From: Petrosia ficiformis
Lineage: Eukaryota; Porifera; Demospongiae; Haplosclerida; Petrosiidae
Assembly (NCBI GenBank): GCA_947044365.1
Contig: OX345642.1
Coordinates: 1,585,001-1,649,000 of the forward strand
Direction: 5' to 3'
DNA: 64,000 nucleotides
In this document: in pieces, positions 45,809-56,200 of the stretch
Position numbering within the stretch: the first letter of the stretch is position 1
How the letters are laid out: every line of letters starts with the position of its first letter
The notes under the pieces: generated by a model
Told to the model about the DNA's origin: nothing
The model's database searches: none
Seen by the model: the letters and a program-made list of their open reading frames with translations, nothing else
Position numbers and translations under genes: made by a program

Positions 45809-48800
45809 TGTATGTATGTATGTATGTATGTATGTATGAATGTATGTATGTACATGTATGTATGAATGTATGTATGTACATGTATGTATGAATGTATGTA
45901 TGTACATGTATGTATGAATGTATGTATGTACATGTATGTATGTATGTATGTATGTATGTATGTAGGTATGTATGTAATGTATATAATCATAATAATTATG
46001 TATCATATATAGTATGCTACAAAGGCAACAATTTCATGTGACGAGGTGTACATGTACATGTATATTTTCCATATACATTTTAACAAAATTCCACTGCTAA
46101 ATTATAATTATATAAAGCAGTTTGGAATGGTCAATAATCTTTTTCCTTCACCATTTGCATATAATTATCCTTCCCAATCTTTTTTGTGTATGCTTCATTA
46201 CTGAGTTACAGTATAATCATGTATTAACCTTATGACATTAAACTATACACAATATTACATATAAAGTCATCACATCCTAATTTAGAGGGCATCACAAATG
46301 TGAACAGACATTAGTTGGTGTATATACTGGATATAACACCTACTTGCATTCAGATGTTTATTTGGATATTCCCTAAGGCCAGTAACCACCTAAACCTCCA
46401 CCATAGTAGGTGTTATATTTGGCATATCAAACTCCTAACCATGCATGCATTATACATTACATATAGCTGCTTATTTCAAATACCTTTTCTTTTTCCTTCT
46501 GTTTGAATTGACGGTGTTGTCTTAATACTTCTTTGAGGTTTAGTACAATCTTTTGAATGTTGTTTTGCTTCTTGTGAAGAGCAATTATGATCTGTTATAT
46601 GACGATGACTATATAATTATAATAATAATTATATTATACAAACATACCTATACATACATGTATACATGTACATACATACATGTACATACATACATATATA
46701 CATACATACATGTACATACATACATGTACATACATACATATATACATACACACACACACATATTATACATACATAGATAAATACATAGATACATACATGC
46801 ATACATACATACATAAACATACATACATATATACATACATACATACATGGATACATACACACATATTATACATACATAGATACATAGATAAATACATAGA
46901 TAAATACATGCACATACATACATAAATACATACATATATACATACATGTACATACATACATGCATACATACATACATATGTATATAAATACATACATGCA
47001 TACAAACATACATATTATACATACATAGATACATACATAGATACATACATACATAAATACACAGATACATACATGCATACATACATACATAGATACATAC
47101 ACATACATACATATATAAATATACACATACATACAAACATACATACATGTTACCTGAGACAGAATACTCTGCCACAATTGTCACAAAACACTTCTACAAT
47201 TCCCACTTTCCCACATTCTGGTACAGAACACATGGTGGCAGACTCAGTCCCAGACCTGGGAGTAGCCTCAGAACCAGTCTAAAGTAAGATAGCATATACA
47301 TGCAGATAACTACGAATAATTTACAGTCGAAGGCGTTATATATACAGGTATGTACATCATTATGGAATTGTTAAGAAATAGTCAAATTTTGTCAGATAAG
47401 CTTAGAACATTTGGTAAGCAGTAAGCACTTATACGTTAGCACTGTATAGCAGGCATACATTGCAATGCCAAAAACTTGCTTGTGAAGTGAAGATTGATGC
47501 TCTAACAGACTGAAACGCCAATTAATTGCCACATGCTTCTAACATCACATCAGTGCTCATGATAACTATTGAGACATAATGCTAAAATACTTGACTCGAA
47601 ATGAGCATATTTTCACCTATTATTGATCAGATATTGAGAGGTGTCAGGCTGTTATCATGAGCCCTACAGAATTAGAAGCTAGCTGTTGATATTACACCAA
47701 GTCAATCATTGTCCGCATGTTAGTATAGCCATATAACAGCAAGCTCATATATTTTGAGTCTACAAACACGATTACCACGAAGAATACTGAAAATGCAATA
47801 TCGAAAACTTTGTGGAATTTATGTTCGTCTATTTTGGATACGATAATAGAATTATGTATGTCATATAATTAATAAGTCTATTTGTAATTAGCTACATATA
47901 TGTAGAATACAGCATTATCATATATTACACAATAGTAGATGGATAATGTTACTATCTGATTTTGTCTCTAAATAGCATTTAATTACTACGATTTTAAACG
48001 TTTGGTATGCATGTCACATGAATACTTAATACTTAATAATTCCATAAAGGTTCCATATAGCGTTGATAGTATTTATTACTGGTTTGCTTGAAATTATAAT
48101 AACACAATAAAAATATTCTTGATAAAAGAATGTTTCAGCTCGAGGCCCTTCTTCAGCTAGAATGAATAAGGGCCTAGGACTGAAATGTTCTTTTTATCAA
48201 GAATATTTTTTATTGTGTTATTATAAGTTGAAGAAAACCAGTACTTCATACTTGTTTAAAAATGGGGAATTGTCCCACTGGTCATTTTCGTTACACCGGA
48301 TAGGTTTTGTGTTGTCTGCTACATTTCCTTAATCCAATGTTTTAGATTTAGGAAGGTTGCCCTCAAAGAATGAGGGAGTATAATTATATTATATTTATTA
48401 TATTTATATATGTATACAAACCATACAAAAAAAATGGGGAAAATTATTATGTGAAAATGGTGCAGGTAAAGATTGTTAGCTAGTCATTCCAAACTAAAGT
48501 GGTGAACATTTTCTGAGGTCATGGTGAACGTGAATGATCTTTAAAACTAAAATATCAACAACTATTTAATAACAGAATGGAAATTGGAATAAAAAGGACA
48601 CTTTTAGTTTGTTAAATGAAACTAATAAACTATAACAATAACAAAAATTTGGAGAGACTATAACATACTACAACTCATATTACAACTAAAATGGATTAAC
48701 AATGTTTTTTATTAATTTCGTTCACCTTGACCTCAGAAAAATATTCATAACTTAATAACTTTATCTTTACCATTTTCATTCATATAATTATTCATCCCGT

Positions 48801-49698
48801 TCTTTTTTTGTGTATGACAAATTTCAATCCATTGCTTCATTATCGAGTTACAATAAGTAAACAAGTATAATAATATATTACATTAAACTATATACTATAT
48901 TACATATAAGTTACTGAGCTACAGTATAATCATGTATTAACCTTATGGCGTTAAACTATATACTATATTACATATACGTTATTGAGTTACAGTATAATCA
49001 TGTATTAACCTTATGACATTAAACTATACACTATATTACATATAAAGTAATCACACCATAATTTTGAGGTCATCGTGAATGTGAACAGACTTATTAAGTA
49101 GTAATTTCACTTAATAAAAATTAAACAATTAATTATATGAATATCTGAATAAACGCTAAATTCTATGAATAAGGAAAGTGAAAAAATGCTGGTAGTCACA
49201 AGTCTGGGTACGAAGGGGCGGGTACCCAAACTAGGTAGTCACTGGGAATCGAACCCAGAGCCACCGACTTCAGCCACCAGTGCTCTCACCACTGAGCTAC
49301 GACAACCAAGACAATCATCAGCACTTCAATTTTTCACTTTCCTCTTTCAGCCACATTCCAGCGTTATTTCAATGTGAGGTGAGATTAGCAAAGCATTACC
49401 TTCATCACTGAATCACAGCTATGATCATCAGGTGAGTTATGTTCCTGGCTGTAATGAAAATGGAATGTTCATAAAATGATGACTAAGTGGATTATTTAGA
49501 AACACTATTAGTTACTGTAAACAAAGATGTAGTCAACATAATTAATTAAAGACTACATACCAAAATATTTCTTTACAGCCATCACATGTAAAAGGTAAGA
49601 AATCTATTAATAAAACATAATATTTTTAATAAACACTAATAAAAATACGTACCTAATCTACTACAAGGCTTAAAACTGCAATGATGTCCAACTTCCAT
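43744..49698 (-). CDS. ZFAND1: ZFAND1, AN1-type zinc finger protein 1, 9 exons
   Basis: Adaptor that recruits p97/VCP and the 26S proteasome to stress granules in human cells. Exons (minus strand): 49698-49653, 49603-49561, 49448-49400, 47278-47154, 46608-46484, 45461-45379, 45235-45161, 44719-44639, 43857-43744; 741 nt, 246 residues (human 268). Two AN1 fingers: the first spans MEVGHHCSFKPC to NSPDDHSC (residues 1-41), the second CSVPECGKVGIVEVFCDNC through CLSHRHITDHNC. Then SAKVALMRLKQRAEG and a ubiquitin-like C-terminal part with YFEIILPKEYGE, WTIGKVVDYL and GSTFYLEYES. The exon 5 acceptor was placed so that the finger's HRH is kept; a nearer AG gives a stop. Introns are packed with microsatellites, MITEs and SINEs. 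Confidence 0.93.
43950..44085 (-). repeat. tRNA-derived SINE in ZFAND1 intron 8
   Basis: Positions 44085-44013 (minus) fold as a complete 73-nt class I tRNA: 7-bp acceptor stem with wobble pairs, D arm TAGCTCAGTTGGTAGAGC, anticodon arm TCTGT-CCGGAGT-ACAGA, T arm GTGGG-TTCGAAT-CCCAC. The anticodon would be GGA, but base 33 is C instead of the invariant U, and a serine tRNA should have a long variable arm. Downstream follow a short body and a (CTTT)n tail at 43980-43950. These signs point to a SINE rather than a working tRNA gene. Confidence 0.75.
44140..44625. repeat. About 40-bp minisatellite, ZFAND1 intron 8
   Basis: Units of TACATGTAGCAAACCACCAG plus CTAGTACATGTACATATATA, with a higher-order repeat. 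It begins about 12 bp inside the intron from the exon 8 donor (44639), without including the junction. Units contain palindromic TGTACATATATATGTACA. Confidence 0.92.
45483..45980. repeat. (ATGT)n microsatellite, ZFAND1 intron 5
   Basis: Almost pure ATGT tetranucleotides over about 500 bp, in the intron immediately upstream (transcriptionally) of exon 6. Long ORFs on both strands here are artefacts. Confidence 0.97.
46130..46312 (-). repeat. MITE family A copy, ZFAND1 intron 5
   Basis: Has ACCATTTGCATATAATTATC, ATCATGTATTAACCTTATGA and AAGTCATCACATCCTAATTT, and ends in the inverted family A terminus ATCACAAATGTGAACAGAC. Confidence 0.75.
46625..47150. repeat. (ATAC)n microsatellite, ZFAND1 intron 4
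   Basis: Tetranucleotide array complementary in type to the ATGT array one intron away. It starts almost at the exon 4 donor (47154/47153) and runs to close to the exon 5 acceptor, so it makes up nearly the whole intron. Confidence 0.97.
48092..48228. repeat. Foldback element of about 137 bp, ZFAND1 intron 3
   Basis: Left arm AATTATAATAACACAATAAA and AATATTCTTGATAAAAGAA; the right arm is the reverse complement. The arms extend through TTCAG and AGGCCCTT, leaving a small loop near TCAGCTAGAATGA. This is a strong hairpin, probably a MITE with arms of about 60 bp. The rest of this 2.1-kb intron outside listed repeats shows nothing. Confidence 0.82.
48427..49094. repeat. Two MITE family A copies in opposite orientation, ZFAND1 intron 3
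   Basis: A plus-oriented part (48427-48545, ending TGAGGTCATGGTGAACGTGA) and a minus-oriented copy (48716-49094, from TTCGTTCACCTTGACCTCAG to ATCGTGAATGTGAACAGAC). The block TGAGTTACAGTATAATCATG to TTACATATA is repeated in tandem inside the second copy. AT-rich MITE-B-like sequence (TTTAGTTTGTTAAA) lies between. Confidence 0.75.
49150..49400. repeat. Second tRNA-derived foldback element, ZFAND1 intron 3
   Basis: Starts CGCTAAATTCTATGAATAAG and ends with the degraded inverse near 49370. The minus strand at about 49312-49235 reads as a tRNA-like head: GTAGCTCAGTGGTGAGAGC and CTGGGTTCGATTCCCAG. Unlike the PYROXD1 copy it keeps both A-box and B-box parts. It ends next to the exon 3 donor. Confidence 0.75.
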
Positions 49699-49729
49699 TT
49701 ATTTTGAATATATATAATTATACTGTGAT

Positions 49730-49969
49730 TTAATGCATTTTTGAAGTTAAATATTTCGCAATAGTGCCGTTAAATTGGAATATTTGCGGTCGATAGCCAC
49801 CATTATTATTACGAAGAAACTGTCTCCGTACCAACTCTTCCAAGCAACTATTTAAGATACTGATAAACTGTATGTTAGGACCGACCACTCTTCCATCAAC
49901 CTCATCATGTTGTGTGCTCCACTCATTTGAAATATCACTAGAAAAAGGTGTGTCAGTATTTAATACCAT
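49730..49969 (-). CDS. Unrecognised 79-codon ORF just upstream of ZFAND1
   Basis: An open frame from Met at 49969 to a stop at 49732-49730, 31 bp before the ZFAND1 start codon on the same strand. Composition is protein-like rather than repeat-like (NSCLEELVRRQFL, GGYRPQIFQFNGTIAKYL). I do not recognise the family. It could be a small separate gene, the last exon of a gene using an acceptor near 49940 (TTTTTCTAG), or an upstream ORF in the ZFAND1 leader. It lies in the 549-bp gap between divergent genes. Confidence 0.4.
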   Translation of the reverse strand: MVLNTDTPFSSDISNEWSTQHDEVDGRVVGPNIQFISILNSCLEELVRRQFLRNNNGGYRPQIFQFNGTIAKYLTSKMH

Positions 49970-50247
49970 TCTTCTTCTAAATTAGACCCTTTTTGGGTCT
50001 AGCTATAATAACATTATTATAATGTAAATATATATGTATATTATAATACATTGTATCACTGCAGTGAGTGAAGGTGAATTATAAGTACAGTGTAAATTGC
50101 AGCTGTACTATTTACAAACTGTTGATTTGTTACATCATTGTTTGGTGAAATTGGAAAACAACTGGAAAAAAACCTGAAATTGTGGTGCATACACACGGGA
50201 ATTTCACGAAATTACGTAGGTACTCTGTCTTTTGGGTACCATCCAAA

Positions 50248-53200
50248 ATGAAGTTGACGGAGATATTGGAAGTTTTTCAGCAGATGTCAGCCTGTGATAG
50301 AATATACTTGCTATGCAAGATGCTACAATGTTGCATTACGTATGAACTAAACTTTGTCTCCATGGTACTTCAAAATACTTTAAAAGAAAAACTGTTGAAT
50401 GTATCCAAGGTTGAGGGAGATGTCAATAAAGTCACATATTATAGTATTTTCGAAGAAAGTGGAGTTTTTTCTGAAGAACCTCTGGAGAAACTTTCTTGTG
50501 CTTTAGCGTTAGTAACTGATGACAACCAGCCCGTAGCTGAAGCCATTTTTAAACTTTTGGATCAAAGATCAATCCTTATGGCTGCTGAAGAGACCGAAGA
50601 TTTTTGTCTGTTAGAAAAGTTGAGACTTGTATATGTTATGTCTGCATATCACCCATCTCTCACATTTTCGCAACGACATCATTTATTGACAGTGTATCTC
50701 CACCAATTGGATGAAATGTACGATTACAAGCTAGCTGAAATAGAGACCAAGGAGGTGAGTCATTATTATTATATAGGTATGTTACTGGATAGCAATAAGA
50801 TAGAACCAGTCGGTATTAACGTTCTCTCTAGGCTGTTTGAAGATTACCATATTCTTTCTAGTGTTGTACCTATACTAGTATAGGTAAACGTATAGGTAAA
50901 TATAGGTACAGGGAAGTAGTATAGGGGAGATACAGATTCTTTACAGAACTACATGTATTTTATTGTAGGAAGAGATTGATACAGCAGTCAGAATCATATT
51001 TTTTGAGCTATTTCCATCTTTTATAGTAGTTTGTGAGTTTTATTTTCCAACATAAATGGCTATATAGAGCAGTGCTAAAAATTAGTGATGCACATGAACA
51101 TATACTAGAAAAAGAAATGAACACCTGTATATATATGTATAGGTATAGCCAGCTCTAGTTGCCTATCTGTATCTGAATTATAGGCAAAACCTAGTTTAGG
51201 TACAACACTAATTCTTTCCACCTTTCTGTTTCCCTTTGGTATTCATGATACACCTTCTGTTATTACAAGAGTCAAATAAGATTCTTACCTTTTTCTTGAG
51301 ATTCAAATACAAAGAGATGTATATGGATATGGTATGTGTTGTGGTACACCGTACATGTATGTAATTAGTTATAATTATGAGACCTTCACTGTGGTAAACA
51401 CTAGTTTGGTTGTATTATGGAAACTAAATTTCTTCTCATTTTGGGATAGAATAGTAAAGTTGTATGTTTCTGTATAGAGGTTTCATGTATTTGGAATAGT
51501 ATCCTTATAAATGTTACCTTTGTTGTTTTAGGCTTCTTCCTTGTAAACCAATGTTTCTCACTCACCTTTTCAATGCTATTAATATCCATATCTTTTTAAT
51601 CCTTCCTGTTCTTGTTTGTGTATATCAAATTTCGAGTTACTGTATAATCATGTATTAACCTTATGACATTAAACTATACACTATAATAATTTTGAGGTCA
51701 TAGTAAATGTGAACAGTCTCAAATAGTTCTTGAAATAATGATGCAAGTAAAAAAATTGTTGGACTTTCCAAAGTAAAGTTATGAACATTTTTCTGAGGTC
51801 ATGAATGAACTATAGTAATGGGCTCATGTAATTGTACTAGCTCCTATGCAAATTCCAATAATTAGTAATTATTGCACTTCAATCAGTTCAGTGTTTTCAT
51901 AATAGTTATATTGTGTGTAAATTCACCACTTCATGAAACAACATCTGCAGGAGTGTAGAATTATTAAACCAACTGCTGTACATTCTCACCTACATGTACA
52001 TGTGTATTTTCAATAATCTTGTCCTACTCCCCATATACTTTGTATACAGTTTAGTTCATTGTCCTGTATGACTGACTGTTTCTACACTGATTCTTACAAT
52101 ATAGTCAATGTAATTATATTAAAATAATTATAATTTAAAGTTGTCTTTGAGAATCAGATACTTACCATTATGTTCAAGCTTAGGATACTAACCATTATGT
52201 TCAAGCTTAGGATACTAACCATTATGTTCAAGCTTAGGATACTAACCATTATGTTCAAGCTTAGAATAGGATACTAACCATTATGTTCAAGCTTAGGATA
52301 CTAACCATTATGTTCAAGCTTAGGATACTAACCATTATGTTCAAGCTTAGAATACTAACCATTATGTTCAAGCTTAAGATACTAACCATTATGTTCAAGC
52401 TTAGGATACTAACCATTATGTTCAAGCTTAGAATACTAACCATTATGTTCAAGCTTAGAATACTAACCATTATGTTCAAGCTTAGGATACTAACCATTAT
52501 GTTCAAGCTTAAGATACTAACCATTATGTTCAAGCTTAGGATACTAACCATTATGTTCAAGCTTAGGATACTAACCATTATGTTCAAGCTTAGGATACTA
52601 ATCATTATGTTCAAGCTTAGGATACTAACCATTATGTTCAAGCTTAGGATACTAACCATTATGTTGAAGCTTAGGATACTAACCATTATGTTCAAGCTTA
52701 GGATAGTTTTTGTAGTTATTGCAATAGTTACTATGACACAGTGAGAATATTCATGATTATGTAACATTATAAATATTAATTGTTATTTGATAAATAGTAA
52801 TTATACATGTATTGGTAATATAACAAGATAACTGTGTCTGATGAATACGTTTAATGAATTTGAGACCTCGATTTTTGTCATTCCTCATTTAATAAGGTAT
52901 TGATACTCATATGCATAATATTACACATGTACCTTCACTGAGTACTTTTCATTATCTCACTGACTTGATTGTAGTGAGTGGATAATACTAATTAGTACCT
53001 TCACTGGGTACTTTTCATTATCTCACTGACTTGATTGTAGTGAGTGGATAATACTAATTAGTACCTTCACTGGGTACTTTTCATTATCTCACTGACTTGA
53101 TTGTAGTGAGTGGATAATACTAATTAGTACCTTCACTGGGTACTTTTCATTATCTTACTGACTTGATTGTAGTGAGTGGATAATACTAATTAGTACCTTC

Positions 53201-56200
53201 ACTGGGTACTTTTCATTATCTTACTGACTTGATTGTAGTGAGTGGATAATACTAATTAGTACCTTCACTGGGTACTTTTCATTATCTTACTGACTTGATT
53301 GTAGTGAGTGGATAGTACTAATTAGTACCTTCACTGGGTACTTTTCATTATCTCACTGACTTATTCTAGTATACATCTAATGTAGACTATACTTTAAAGT
53401 ATTTACTATAGTACATTCAATATAGTTATATTACCAAATTTCATGAGATTGAAACGTGGTAAACATTTGTAAAAAGTGGTACCATTTTGCAAATTATAAT
53501 TAGTTTATATATACATCTTTTAGTATAATTATACCTTTAATGAATCTGTTTACATGTATGTGTACATGTAGGAAGGTATCTGATAGCATAAAGTGAGTTA
53601 ATTTTGATGATGTGGTATATGTTTGTGTTGGGAGGAAGACTATATATATAGTAGTATGTATTGTAGACTATGTTACCATAGCAACTGAATATTAGTTAAC
53701 AGAGTCTATACATGTATGTGTTAGACTTCAGGTGGTAGGGAGTGATGAACTACCTTGAAGTTATACTCTCCCTACCACCTGTAGTCTAACATGTATAGAC
53801 TATTAACTTAGTAATATCAACATTACCTAGTCCATAGTATGTGTTACACTCCAGGGGTACCTGTAGTCTAACATGTACATACTATTAACTTAGTACTATC
53901 AATATTACCTAGTCCATAGTATGTGTTACACTCCAGGGGTACCTGTAGTCTAACATGTACATACTATTAACTTAGTACTATCAATATTACCTAGTCCATA
54001 GTATGTGTTACACTCTAGGGGTACCTATAGTCTAACATGTACATACTATTAACTTAGTACTATCAATATTACCTAGTCTATATGTGTTAGACTCCAGGGG
54101 TACCTGTAGTCTAACATGTACATACTATTAACTTAGTACTATCAATATTACCTAGTCCATATGTGTTAGACTCCAGGGGTACCTATAGTCTAACATGTAC
54201 ATACTATTAACTTAGTACTATCAATATTACCTAGTCTATATGTGTTAGACTCCAGGGGTACCTATAGTCTAACATGTACATACTATTAACTTAGTAATAT
54301 CAATATTACCTAGTCTATATGTGTTAGACTCCAGTGGTACCTGTAGTCTAACATGTACATACTATTAACTTAGTACTATCAATATTACCTTGTCTATATG
54401 TGTTAGACTCCAGGGGTACCTGTAGTCTAACATGTACATACTATTAACTTAGTACTATCAATATTACCTAGTCTATATGTGTTAGACTCCAGTGGTACCT
54501 GTAGTCTAACATGTACATACTATTAACTTAGTACTATCAATATTACCTAGTCCATAGTATGTGTTAGACTCCAGTGTTACCTGTAGTCTAACATGTACAT
54601 ACTATTAACTTAGTACTATCAATATTATTGTCTATATGTGTTAGACTCCAGGGGTACCTATAGTCTAACATGTACATACGATTAACTTAGTACTATCAAT
54701 ATTACCTGCACCATTTTCATATAATTATCCTTCCCATTGTTTTTTGTGTATGTTGATTTTCGCTTTATTATTGAGTTACAGTATAATCATGTATTAACCT
54801 TATGACATTAAACTATACACTATATTACATATAAAGTCATCACATTAATTATAATTTGAGGTCATCGTGAATGTGAACAGATTTTATTTTTAAGCAATCA
54901 TTGAAGATGACTCTTGGAGCCATAAAAAATGTAATTTTATAAAGAGACTCATTTATGATGTATATTGATGGAGGTTTCAATTGCTGTGTTCAATATTTTA
55001 TATTTGTATGATCCTATTAAGGTAATAACTCTTTCTGTACAATACATACATGTACATCATAAATATCTATTCATGGATGTATAACACACTATATTGAGCC
55101 CATAAAGATTAATGTAGAATTGCATTAAGTCTATTGAAACAAGCAGATAATGCTCCTTATACACATGCATAGTACAATTACCATCAAACTCTTGGTTAAT
55201 TGGCTCAAGATGTATTCTCAATGGCGCACACACTAACCATTTTTGAGCCAATTTGGCCCAAGCTTTAAAACTTATCGAAAGCTCTGGTTCACATACAGTA
55301 TCGTTACCATAGTGATTGAACTCAGTTCACATATACATGTAGTATCGTTACCATAGTGATTGAACTAGTCCATAGTAGCACACTAGCAATTTGAAACTAT
55401 GAATTTATAATGAGCTCATTATCAACTCAATGTGATTCTATGCTTCATAATACAATTATAAATTGTAAACTCTGTTCACATTCACAATTACTTCAAAATT
55501 AGGATGTGATGACTTTATATGTATAGTTTAATGTCATAAGGTTAATACATGATTATACTGTAACTCAATAATGAAGCAGTGGATTGAAATGTGACACACA
55601 CTGGGAAGGATAATTATATGCAAATAGCGCGATTAAAAGATTGTTGGTCCTTCAAAACTAAAGTTATGAACATTTTTTTGATGATAAGGTGAACATGAAT
55701 GATCAGTGATAGAAATAAGATCCAGCAATTGGCCATTTTCTAGCCACTTCACCTCTTTGTCCGGACAAAATTACATTTGATTGGACAAATCGTCTGATTA
55801 GTTCTAGAAAATAAGAACATTACATAATAGTATTATGTATGAAATATCACATTATCCAGTAGAAATATCACATTATCCAGTAGAATACACACATAATAGT
55901 ATTATTTATGAAATATCACATTATCCAGTGAATACACACATAATAGTATTATTTATGAAATATCACATTATCCAGTAGAATACACACATAATAGTATTAT
56001 GTATGAAATATCACATTATCCAGTGAATACACACATAATAGTATTATGTATGAATATCACATTATCCAGTGGAATACATACATAATAGTATTATGTATGA
56101 AATATCACATTATCCAGTGAATACACACATAATAGTATTATGTATGAAATATCACATTATCCAGTAGAATACATACATAATAGTATTATGTATGAATATC

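Noticed and set aside
45498..47184. Long Tyr-Ile-His-Thr and Met-Tyr-Val-Cys ORFs on both strands
   Set aside because: They are frames through ATGT/ATAC tetranucleotide repeats, whose 12-bp codon period avoids stops.
52261..52767. 168-residue and 153-residue ORFs with nine-residue repeats
   Set aside because: The 27-bp unit is open in both directions; both strands giving repetitive proteins is the mark of a minisatellite, not a gene.
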